A stretch of DNA of 64,000 nt, taken from positions 19,052,533-19,116,532 of the forward strand of contig JAKZAP010000001.1 in the NCBI GenBank assembly GCA_023053575.1, given 5' to 3'. The DNA comes from Branchinecta lynchi. Taxonomy: Eukaryota; Arthropoda; Branchiopoda; Anostraca; Branchinectidae. Of this stretch, positions 24,401-36,400 are shown piece after piece; within the stretch, counting starts at the first letter, position 1; every line of letters begins with the position of its first letter. The position numbers and the translations under genes were made by a program. The notes under the pieces were generated by a model. The model did not search any database and was not told the origin of the DNA. It was given only the letters and a program-made list of their open reading frames with translations.

Positions 24401-27400
24401 CCCCCCCTTGGGCAGAGTGGTGTACGGGCAACAAAAGAGTCTACAATGTTTCCATTCCAGCCCCACCTACTAACATACCATCGATAGCTAAGCCATCGCG
24501 GCAACCCAGGTTTCTGACAGAGGGGGCAATCAAATAAGTGTGAAAAATCAAAGCCCACTCTCTGTTCAGTTAGTTCAGGGTCCTTTATTGAGCTTCAGTC
24601 CTACTGACCTTACCCTGACCACACGAACCAAACCAAAACAAATATAAAATGCGAAATAAAGGCAGAATTAATATTTGAAGCGTCGATGCCTTTAAGTTCT
24701 AAAATAAATTAGGGCTGGAAGAAACTTTAAAAAGGGATTATCAGGGAAATGTTGCCAGTACCACAACTCGTCCCAAAAGAGAAGTCTCTGAGATTTGTTA
24801 AAAATAGAAAATGGAAAAGGGGAAAACTAGGAGGAATTTGGGAGGAAAGGGAAAAAGAAAGGCCGCAATTTTAAAAATTACTCCAGTTAGCTGTCGCAAC
24901 GACCTAAGGTAAGACCTTGATGCAAAAAAAACTTGAAGTAGAAATGGGGAGGTCCTACGCACTCTATGGTAATCCCTGGCTGAGCGGTCAGCCCTAACCT
25001 GTCGCAAAACCTCTATTGCCTGTGGCAGACTAGTCAGGCTCCTTCTTTTTACCTCATCATAGTAAGGGACGGGGAGGCCTCTGATGAATTCGGTCAAGTA
25101 GACCCTAAGAACCTCACTCTTCGTCCTGTCAGCCGGAGTATAAGAGTAACGCAAATCCAAAGACTTTTGAATCAACTGACCATAAAGGTCAGGCGTCATG
25201 CTTTCCGGCTGATAAATCACTCGTTCCTCAGCCAGACGAAACTCCTCCTCCCTGCCCCGACAGCGGAGCTGGAGGGAAGCTTCGAATGCTGCCCATGAAA
25301 CTTTCTGTAGAGCGTCCAAACTTTCAACCCAACTGGTCAACGGTGAAACCAGCCGAGAAGAAAGGATTGCGAACTGCTCTGGCCATGCAACAACTCCACA
25401 AAAAGAAAATTTGTGTCGTGCTTGCTCAAGCCAGGATGCCGCGCTTGTTTCCCCGTTGAAAGTAGGGATTTCTTTGGATATCTCTAGCTTAAGCCGTAGC
25501 CGAGCTAGAGTGACTTCTGGGTTTTCTTCCCGAGCCGGTGGATCGTTGAAAACAATTAAGTCTTGGTGAGCCGGCTGGGGTGGCGCTGGGTTCGGGTTTA
25601 TGGCAGGGGCATAGGGACGACAGTTGGGCATCGTATCAAATGATGGTTGAGGAGGAGACGGTCGGGTATGAATAAACTGTTGGGAATATTGTTGGGGACC
25701 GTAAAAGGATGTTTGGGGTAAATACATGTTGGTTGGGTGGGTGGGGACTTGTTGTGCATAAAAGTGGTCATGGTATTCTTGTGGTTGGTGAAAATCAGCT
25801 CGATGGGCCGGGTATTGGTAGGCGGGATATTGCGGTACTTGTGGTCGGTAATCAGGCATACACTGAGACCACCGAGACAAAGGTTCTGCCGGAGGATTGT
25901 CAAATTGTTGCGAACATTCATCTTCAAAAAATAACCGAGATGCGAGGGGTCGCGATGTCTGGGGTCGAGGGGCAGGGAAACGAGAAGGATCAAAAAAGTT
26001 TTCCATTTCCGAGAAAAAAAAACGAGACCAGAATAATCAAGGGTATGAATGTCCGCAATAACAAAAACCAATCCAAATTGCCAAAAACACCAAAAATATT
26101 CGCTCAAAAATTCATGAGAGAAAGTTCTGACAAAAAAAAATATCGAAAAAATGTGAAAATAACGCTTACAAAAATATATGGTTTACAAAGACAATGGGAA
26201 CAAGCTCGACTGAACGTGTAAACTCAGACTAAACTAAGACGCGGAACCAACTTGATATCTAACCAATGTTTTTACTTCATGAGGGAAAAAAAATATGTGG
26301 CATGAATTAATGGCATTAACCTTAAATTTATTATCAAAAGAAAATAGGCCAGAGGCTTCATGCGAAATCGCCGCATCCGGATGGCGAATAAACACACATA
26401 CGCTAGATGGCGATCGAAACGCAAGAAAACCTGAAAAAAAAAATGTGGTGGTGGGGGAGTGATGACAGAGGGAACGACTGGCGAAACGCACACAACGTCT
26501 ATGTGGCAAATTACTACACACATTTAGACCGAAACCAGTCGAAATTCCACGAAAATGTCACGAATGAAGTGCGATGTACATTCTTGAGAGAGTATCTATC
26601 TCCGCAAGAAAAATATACAAACAGATCACCACCAAACAAAAAAATAAACTGGCCGATAGGGGAATATGAAAAATTAAGGATAAGCCGAAAAAATGCCACA
26701 AATAAAAATACGACGTCCCTGAATCACTCCATAGGGCTTGAAAATAGTGCCATATAGACAACGTCGAAAACGAAAGGCGAGAAAGGTTGATCTTATTCCG
26801 AATAACCATAGCTTTCACGAAAAGAAAATTTTATGTCGGGGAACTAAACAGAATAATCGTCATGGAATAATCGCATGCAAAATTACGTTTCCAGGTACGT
26901 GAAATATGAAATCATACGCGAATGCTAATTTATTAATGGTACCGCAAGCACGCATTGTCAGTGTTGAGAGCACTGATATAAAATAGACACGGCGAAATGA
27001 CGCAATGATGTACCCCGGAGAATAAATTATTTTGCCGATGCGATGACGATTAACAGGATTTGCAGTCTGTGGCGCGAAAAACACTCACTTGACGACAGAA
27101 AATTCCTGAAAATGCGGGAGGAAAAGGGGGAAAGAAATTTCACAGTCGGTGGCGCGACACACACTCACATGTAGACTGCAAAATTCCTGAAAGGGGAAGA
27201 GGGCAGGAGAAAAGAAAATTCGCGGTCAGTGGCGCAAAATACACTCACATGTCGACCGGAAAAATCCTTAAAAGGGAAGGGGGAGGGACAAGAAATTTCT
27301 CAATCAGTGGCGCGAAACACACTCACATATAGATCGGAAAATTCTTAAAACAAAAAAAAGTAGGAGGAAAGGGGGAACGAAAATTCAGTCAGTGGCGCGA

Positions 27401-30400
27401 CACACACTCACATGTAGACCGGAAAATTCTTTAAAAAAAAAGTAGGAGGAAAGGGGGAACGAAAATTCACAGTCAGTGGCGCGACACATACTCACATGGC
27501 GACCGGAAAAATCCAAAAAACTATACAAGGGAAAACAAAAACAAAAGGATAAACCCGACATAAATTAATTTTCATATGTGAAGAAAGCCGACGGAAATAT
27601 CAAAGATCAAAAATGGAAAAACCTAAACCTACTTTTTTGTACTGGACTGACCGAGCTGAACCATAAAAAAAAATGTAATAAAATAAATAAGGGAGTTATT
27701 TTTATTTTGCTAAATTAAAGGGTAGGGCGGGTGGGTGGAAAAAAAATTTAGTTGTCGTGACTACGAACAAAAAATTTGGACGTGGGTCCTCCTTATTATG
27801 AGAAAATAAGGGCTTACAAAAGTAAACATCCCACTTCTGATACCATTGTTAAGAAGATGGACGAGTGGAGGCGAGGTTTAATGAAGATAAGGCTCCTGGG
27901 GTGTGGGCTGAAGACATTCTGACACCGTAGGTGCCCACTAGCCCCAGGACCAGTCAGGAAACCGGACAAAAGAGACAAGGGAAAGTCTCAGGGAATTCTA
28001 TAGCTCAGCCGCAGTCAATCCAGAAATCCCTAATCAAGCTGGTTCACACATCCTAGCGAAGCTGGAATTCACATCTCCAGTCAAGCCCGAGGCCTACTAG
28101 CCGAGATGGACCATAACGTCTATAGTTAATTTATCTCATGTAAATCGTGGACAAGAGTGTGACACATATAATATAGCACTAATGGGTCCCTAACTAAATA
28201 TGTAAACTGGTCCTTACCATTGTTATGGAGACATCCCATAGCACTTTGCTCTGCAATAGTCCTCCTAATTATTCCCTCCATCTATCGCCTACTTTTCTAT
28301 ATATCCCTTCGGTTTCCATCACCATCATTAATTTCCCGGCATCGTGACAATAGGTCACTCGGTCTTTATCCTAGCTTCAGTTAGCTGCTCGCTAATCCGA
28401 GGTCAGGCTTTGATCCATTTCATTCTAAGTATTTTGGCTGCGTAATGAATCCGCAGCCAAAAGGAGTTCTCTTTCATCCTTGGTCGGAGTAAGACCTCCG
28501 TTACTCTGTATTATAATTTATGGTAAGGACCAGTTTACATATTTAGTTAGGGACCCATTAGTGCTATATTATATGTGTCACACTCTTGTCCACGATTTAC
28601 ATGAGATAAATTAACTATAGACGTTATGGTCCATCTCGGCTAGTAGGCCTCGGGCTTGACTGGAGATGTGAATTCCAGCTTCGCTAGGATGTGTGAACCA
28701 GCTTGATTAGGGATTTCTGGATTGACTGCGGCTGAGCTATAGAATTCCCTGAGACTTTCCCTTGTCTCTTTTGTCCGGTTTCCTGACTGGTCCTGGGGCT
28801 AGTGGGCACCTACGGTGTCAGAATGTCTTCAGCCCACACCCCAGGAGCCTTATCTTCATTAAACCTCGCCTCCACTCGTCCATCTTCTTAACAATGGTGT
28901 CTGAAGTGGGATAACATCCTCCTAACAATGGTCTCACCAGTGGGATTCGATATCACATCTTCTTAACAATGGTGTCAGAAGTGGGATAACTTCTTAACAC
29001 CCCCCAAGAAAAAAAAAACCCCTAAAAAACGAGGACAAAACCTGTGGACAACCAAGTGTTGCTGTCGCAAAACAAGTACCCAGAAACATTTTTATTGTAA
29101 AAGCTAAAAGCTACCCTAAAAGAAGATAAAGAGTTAAGCCCAATTTCTAGGAGTGAGTGACACAGAAATGGAAAGAGAAAGAACGCTTGATGCAACTGAG
29201 GGGCTAACGTGGGTACCACTGAAAGTGAAGAGCATCTACCTAAACTTTTCTCCCCTGCACTGACAAAGGCAAGTTTTTCGATCTCGACTGTATCCTTCCA
29301 TTCCTTCCCTACCCCTTCTCGCAGCGAGAATGAGAAATGTGTAGTTCTCTTGGTCTGTGACTGCCGCAATAAAAGCCTCCTTTCTGTGTGGTTTATTTGA
29401 TATTTGCAGACGTCTCGGCTGTGGAAGTCCTTGGGTAACATAATATTATTCAACAGACACTTTGCAGAGACGGCAGCTTGTCGGTAACCCCTCCCCCCTT
29501 AAGGAGGCAAATACCTATCCAGTTAATAGTACATTAGAACTCCGAACCGGCTAAGATAAATCAGTTCATTGTTTCATTGTTCATACTTGACTTTTAGAAA
29601 AGTGCCCGAATTCCGTAGTTGATACCTGCGACGTTTTTGGGATTCGAAAATGTGTGGTGACGGGATTTCATTGACTTCGTAAAATGTTACCGTCCGTCCG
29701 TCTGATAGCACGAAATCCCTCAGGGGAAGTTTTGTTCAAACTGGGAGTGAGGATTCCAATTAAGGGGGGATTTGCCTTTAAAGCTTGTCGATTTAGGGAT
29801 AAGGAGCTAAATCCGTAAATGAGCTTTTATTCGTGCCAGACGAGTAATTCACCCTAAATCCGGAAAAATGGAAGTTTTTGATAAGTAAAGGCTTTGTCTG
29901 AAGTTCTTTAAAGTGTTATGAAAGGGCAGGAGTGGTCCAAACAGGGGGGAGGAGGTGATTCTCCCTGCCTTTTGCTAAGTCGTTTATTTCGGCCTCACCG
30001 AGGTCCCGGGCGCTCATTTTAGTCAAAGACGATCCGAGTCATTCTAGAAACGAATTAATTTTGGTACTGCCCTGCTTCAGTCGTAAGTCGTAAATCCATG
30101 GAAAGGGGGAGTCATTTAAACCAAGTTTCATACCCCCGTTAGGTCGGAGATATGATTCTCGATTTCTCGAGCGAAGGGTATGGACTGGTCGCAACTCGTT
30201 TTAAAACCTTTATTAAGCTGTGTTCGATTTGAGTCCTCCTTGTCTCGGTCCTGTCTTCTTGTTACTGCCTTGTCACGTTTAAAGCTGTTTTATTTAGCCT
30301 TGTCGCATAGCTTACTTGTCAGTTGAGTGACTCAACTGACTGAAATCAACCCGAGACAGGACCGAAACTTGCTCCGGTATCACGTCATCATTCACGGGCT

Positions 30401-33400
30401 CCTGTCTGACAGGGCACTGAAATTTCAGCTGACAGAACAAATAAAACGGCATTAAAGGACACATGAATTTAGAGTACAACTATCATCCCTATCTGTATGA
30501 CTTCCGTTAACATTCCTTGCAGAAAACCCAGTCGAAATGCGAAATAGTGTTTCCAAGCTAGGATTTTTGCTCCATTTTGTATCTGTCCTTATTTCGATAC
30601 CAAACAATTTTAGAAATGAACAAATGTCTCCAATCATCCCTTCTTCTGAAATATTTTTTAACCAGTTCTGCAAACGTATATCTAGAAGAAATTCCAATAC
30701 GATCCGTCCAGCGCTGTACAAGATTTGAATGAATTGCGTTTTTTGTCTTGGAGTCTGCATGTGCAAACCTCCAGAAACAAACATCCCTATTTTGAAAACG
30801 TCACGCTCAGGAGAAGAATGCTCTCCCTGGCCATGTCTGTAAATGCATTCTCCATGGTGTGTTCAAGCATGGTTTCATTATTCAGGTGTCCTTTAAGCGG
30901 ACAAGGCAGTTAAAAAACAGCATTTGATTGACATGACTGAGATAGGACCGAGACAAGGGTTAATCGATCGCAGCTTTATTCGCACTTGATTTGTATCTGT
31001 CTCACTTGGGTCGATAATTTAGATTTTAGCCGGTCAAAATTACTATAGGCTAGTTCCAGAGGCGTCATTTGAGGAAGGGGATATTGTCTTTCTAAGGCAC
31101 CTTCATGCACCCTAGACTGCGCATGGGTGACAACCAGTCAACCAGCGACGTTGCACCGTCGTCATTTACAGTACCGAAATTATGCTTAGATGTCAATCAG
31201 CCATGTAGGCTACCTGAGCGTCGAAAAGGTGAAAACGTGTTTTTGTGACAAGTTTTGGCAGCCAATATTGCAACTTCTTTGACCGTCAAAATCGACTATG
31301 TCTTTAAAGCTTGGCTACAAAAGCTTAACTGATTGTAAAAACTATATCGTCGGGGAGGTTAGTTATTTGTCAACTAAAAATTCTCTATACAACTCGACCA
31401 CAGGGATAGTTTCATGAATGACATCAGCATGCTCTTGCATTTAGGTGTGACACCACTAATTCCGATTCACGTCATTCAGTGCCATCTTTTGCTCTTGGTG
31501 AACCCTAGGACCCCATGGTTTTTGGGCCCTTTCTCATGAGCCAAAAACGAAAGGGTCTTCGTTGAGCCACACTATGTTCGCATCTGAGCATAACTTCGGT
31601 GTCGTAAATGACGACGGTGCAACATGACTGGTCAAACATGGATCGTAATGAACCAGATAATACGGCTGGCAACTGTAGCCTAATTTCTCAACAATTTACA
31701 CCGGGTGCTTGGCATCTGGTTTAACTCCCCCCCCCCCAGCACCGGCCTAACCAGCGTAAGGGTAAAGACGGTACTGACGCCATTGCTTTCCCTACAGCAG
31801 CTTAAGGTGTAAACATCATAGAAAGACTTTTTATGTTAGTCAGTGCCTCAGACGGGTGGTTCCCAAAATAGACACAATCTATTTGCCCACTCTCACTATG
31901 TCACTAAGTGCCCGCGTTAAAAATGTCCATGATTCAGAATACCCATGATCAAAATGCCCACGGCTCAAAATGCCCAAGACTCAAAATGCCCAATGCCCAC
32001 AAGCCAGGTAGAAGACTCTGCAATCAAAACCGTCCAAAACGTCGACGTCCCAGAATGACGACAGTTTAAAAGGCTAACACTCAAAATGACCACGATAATA
32101 ATGCCGACGGCTCAAAATGCCCACAAAAAATGCCAACAACTCAAAATGCCAACGGCTCAAAGTGCCCACGACTCACGACGATACTCGGTCTACTCCTTCT
32201 GTGTCTCATTCACCACTATTACCAGTTTATTACGGAATGAACACCTCAAATAATTCAGTCGAGGGCATTCTGAACCGTGGCATTTTGAGTCGTAGGCATT
32301 TGAGTCGTAGGCAGTCTGAGCCGCAGGGCACTTTGAGTCGTGGGCATTTTGGGTCCATGAGCATTATGAGTGTTAGCCTTTCAAACGTTTTTCTGAAGCT
32401 ACCACTTCCTGTCACTCTTGCGGAAGAAAGCGATTCGCTTCACGGGCGTAATTAAGATGGGGTTCCAGGGGGTTATCGAGCCCCCTCTGAGGTATTTTTT
32501 TTCCCAGTGCTAGTTACTATCTAGATTTTGTGGTACCAGTACTTTGTCAAAAGTTTCACAAGGGTTGGTTTCCATTCAGGGTTGGTCACCAAAAGTAACT
32601 TCGTACAGGGTGTACAAAGTTACTCTCAAAGTATCTCAAAGTAACCCAATGTAACCTAATGTAACCCAAAGTAACCCAATGTAACCTAATGTAACCCAAA
32701 GTAACCCAATGTAACCCAATGCAATGTAACCCAAAGTAACCCAATTTAACCAACCAAAGTAACCCTGAGTAACCCAAAGTATCCTGAAGTAACTCGTTCA
32801 CCCTGGTTCTTGGTGACCAACCCTGGATTTCCATGTCGGTTCGTTAATTCCTTGTTGCTTGCTAAATGATGTCTTTTAACATCGTGCTTTCTTGTATCTA
32901 GTTAGCCTACTGTATAAGACGGGAGGCAATTCAAGAAAAAAGGAACAGTCTCTTTATTATATTTGTTTGTAAAAGAAAAGTCTAGTATTATCTGCAACGA
33001 AAATATACCACCTTCGGTCGGCAGTTTCGATATTCACCGGGACAATCGGAACACACTCTTTTTCTCCCCTATCCTTTGTGTCGCAGTTTTGCCCCTTTTT
33101 TAACCTAGGTCTTATTCCCAGGAAAGGCTTCTGCTCTCTGTTTTGCCCCATCATGTTGCAGTTCGGATGAGGAACGACTTGGGTTCAGCAAAAGATGGCC
33201 AATTCAAGAAGATCTACATGAGCCGTCATGAAAACGTCAGGTAAGCAAGCGACTATGTCTTATCTTTCTTTCCTTTTATATATGCTTCTGAACTAAGTAA
33301 GTAAGTAATAAGTAAGTAATTTATTTATAACCCGCCGTTTTCAGAAAGCGGAGTAAATGAAGAAAGTAAATAAAACACATAAACATACACAAAAAGACAC

Positions 33401-36400
33401 TTAATTTCAATCGTCGGCCAGGAAGCAGTGTAGAAAGTCGTGCGCTGGTTGGGTTATGTTGTCAATGATTTTTTATAGCGACGAAGAAACATCCAAAACA
33501 GTAACACTTGCATCTTGAATTTTGAACTTCTCCGTCAAAGTATGGTTATGGCATAATTTCGACAAGTGGAGCAGGTGCTTTGCATATTTAAAATAACATG
33601 ATCTCATCTTTTTTTATCTCGTTCTTTCGCAGAACATGAGTGACACCAGAACGAAATAGTATAGAAGGAGCGCAGAAGGTGCTGTACAATTTTCGCTTTA
33701 CGATTATAGCGCCCCCGGTTGGGGACGATACGCCCATAGGCGGTACGGATTGATCTAGAAACTTCTTGAACAACCGAAGAGCAAAACTGAGGAAAAATTT
33801 GTAGCAAACTTGCTTTTCTCAGCGATAGACAACAGAAATTGCTCAAGTCTTTTATTCGCTGGTGAACCTCAAATTCTTAGAACACTGACTCTATAGCAGT
33901 AAGTTCAAGGTGAAAAAAAACCTTCCTTTTGCTTCTTTCCTGATAGACTACCTACAGTCACACACAAATCCACAAACTTGGACGTTCATCAATGGAAGGG
34001 CACAGTGCTAGGGTTGTATGCGAAACGTCCCCATGACAAAATATCCCTATGAAAAACTGTTCCCATGTAAAACGTCCCTATTAAAAACGTCCCCTGTGGA
34101 AAAGCGTCCTGCTTGTTTCAGGTTTTTCAGATTTTCATCAGACGCCGTATTCTTTCCGAGCGGATTAATTTCAGACCACGACATAGGAAAAAGAGATTCC
34201 TTTTCTTGAAGAAAGCGCAATCATTTTGTAGTGTTCGATTTTGCAGTTTTCTGTTATATTTGATTGGTTCTCTTTTTTTACTGTTCTATGTTTGAACGTT
34301 ATTTCATGTTATCTCATTCATAATGAAAGAATGATGTTGCCTAAATTACTGCATTTCTCTACGTCACTAATCATGCCTTCCTTTGTCATTTCCGAAACTT
34401 CGAACTTCCAACGCCATGCCCTTCCACTGGACTGATTTTTGCATTCTGCCTGTCCGACCTTTCGAGCTAGGTCAGGCTCCCGCTAGTTTCTTCCAAAGAG
34501 CTTCATCAGCGTATTCACTTCCTTTTTCATCAGAAAAACCAGTTGTAAGAGATTAGCGTGGTTATCCACACCAAGGGGGTGGAGGATTTTTCTATAATAT
34601 TTGAGAAACCCTGGGGAGGTTTCAACAGAAACTGTATTTGCTGCGACTTGTGCTTCAAGCTACCTACAATTGTCTGTTAGAACACTGGGGAAAAAAAGAC
34701 GGCACTGTATATTTTTCGGTATAGGCACTGTCAGAAGTTTCAAAACAGAAAACAGAAAGATGCGCAGTTTCAACAAACAGTGCGTAATAGATAGCACTTG
34801 GGATGTTATTGGTTGTGTTGGAAAACGTTATACATGAAATGTTATGCATAACGGGCATTGCCAGGAAGAGCCAAAAAAGAGCTAAAAAAGCCTTTTTTTC
34901 TACTGCCTTTTTTGTTTGTCGTCATGATGTCTGAAAATTCAGCCTATGCTTTTTGGCGGTTTTCGGCTCTTTCTGATGGCAACGCTTGTTATGCATGACA
35001 TTTTCAAACACAATAGACAACCTCCGAAGTGCTCTCTGTTACGCATTGTCTGTTGAAACCGCGCATCCTTCTGTTGTTTACTATGAAACTTAATTACAGT
35101 GTGGTAGGCTACATATCTTCAATAACTGGTCCCCATATCCCTGCAGTGAAATACTTCGAAGCTGTTTTACCAGCCTTGGATCATGCGCCTGAAGACAGTG
35201 AAGACCAAAGTGAACCACTAAATCCAAGCTTGGTGACGTTTCGACGTGGGTGTGTCTGGTTATGGAGGCGTTTCGCGGTGGGGAACTTTAATCATGAACA
35301 AGTTTTGCCATTTCAACGGTTTATTGTGGAGACGTTTTGCCATGGTGATATATCGCTGGGGACGTTTCTTTTCGGACGTATCGCTGGGGACGTTTCGTTT
35401 CGGACGTATCGCTGGTGACCTTTTGCTGGGAACTTTTTTTCACGGGGACGTTTCATAACTAAGCAAGTGCTATGATAGGACAATAACAGCTGCAACTTGT
35501 ATGTTCTACCCTTGAAGGCCTTAAACTAGCCCAAAATTGGATGTCAGACGTTTCACTAAAAAAGAAATTGAAAACTTTTTCTTTTCCGATACTTTAGTAT
35601 CGGAATAAAACAGCCTCTATTGAGCCCGAAAATAAAACAGCCGTTTTATCTGCTTTTCAACATTCAGGTCTCTTCCTCCTTCCTCAGAACGAAAACCGAG
35701 TGCAACCTGTTTTCCAACATAGAATAAGCCAACCATCCTTTGGACGGATTGACTATATTTTGTAAAATCCGAAGTTTCTTGAACGAAAATGTATCTCAAA
35801 GAAATTATATGCCTCGCACAGACGACTCGAGTCGGCTGCTCGCATCCTAAAATTTCTGCCAGAACTGTCGACCAGAGCAAAGTAACACAAGGGAGTAGCG
35901 CCAAGACATTTCTAAGCCCGCAAGTTTTTCGTGCTGTAAATGCCGCAAGCGTAGTGGGCGGCGCTACGAGTATGGCCTGTTTGCAAAGTATGGAAAGCAT
36001 GGGTCTTGGCGCTAATCACTAGTGTTATATCGGCAGCGTCATCAGTTCATTCCAGAATGAAAAGTTTAGACTTTTTCAGCTTTTTACTGAAAGCGGAGAA
36101 ATCCGGCGGGAAATCCAGATCGTGTATCCATGCACTATAAAGAAAACTCAGGGTCCGGGAATGTTTTGTGTGTCGCACGGTTCTTTCGTGTTAAATGAAC
36201 GATTGATTTATTATGACGCCCCGACCTACGGCCTAAAGGCAGTAGACTCCTATATGATTTCCGTCAAGACTATGTTTGCTTACTAAGAAGAGCTTATATT
36301 TTGCTGAGTTTCGAATCTTCGCAACCTACCGAAACAACCATAGTCCGCAGTAAGCTAGGCCTGAAAATATTCTTGCAAATACATGTTGCTTTATCGCGTG

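Larger units (their letters stand above)
23345..28999 (-). mobile_element. Rearranged gag-only LTR retroelement composite
   Basis: Outer ends are TGTTATGG (23345) and TTCTTAACA (28999), flanked by C-runs that give a CCCCC target duplication. It splits a dispersed repeat whose uninterrupted copy is at 1-345. Inside, the minus strand carries a truncated 5' LTR (28220-27847), PBS, a long leader with tandem repeats, a gag ORF, a polypurine tract and a full 3' LTR (24395-23723). A second full LTR points the other way (28221-28893), and an extra LTR 5' part lies at 23345-23649. The order in LTR halves is X, zY, X' - interior - Y, X, Y'z'. No protease, RT, RNase H or integrase is present, so it is non-autonomous. 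Confidence 0.85.

Noticed and set aside
25709..26221. 170-codon plus-strand frame opposite the gag start
   Set aside because: Mirror of the Pro/Gln-rich gag N-terminus on the other strand.
27050..27515. Leader array examined as a CRISPR-like repeat
   Set aside because: Units are contiguous and diverged, with no unique spacers; eukaryotic retroelement context.
30471..30784. Minus-strand 110-codon frame shared with 43915-44307, considered as a gene pair
   Set aside because: Lies within a TIR-bounded repeat, and substitutions do not favour silent positions.
32117..32455. 112-codon plus-strand frame across the minisatellite
   Set aside because: Produced by the tandem unit and its inverted copy; no coding evidence.
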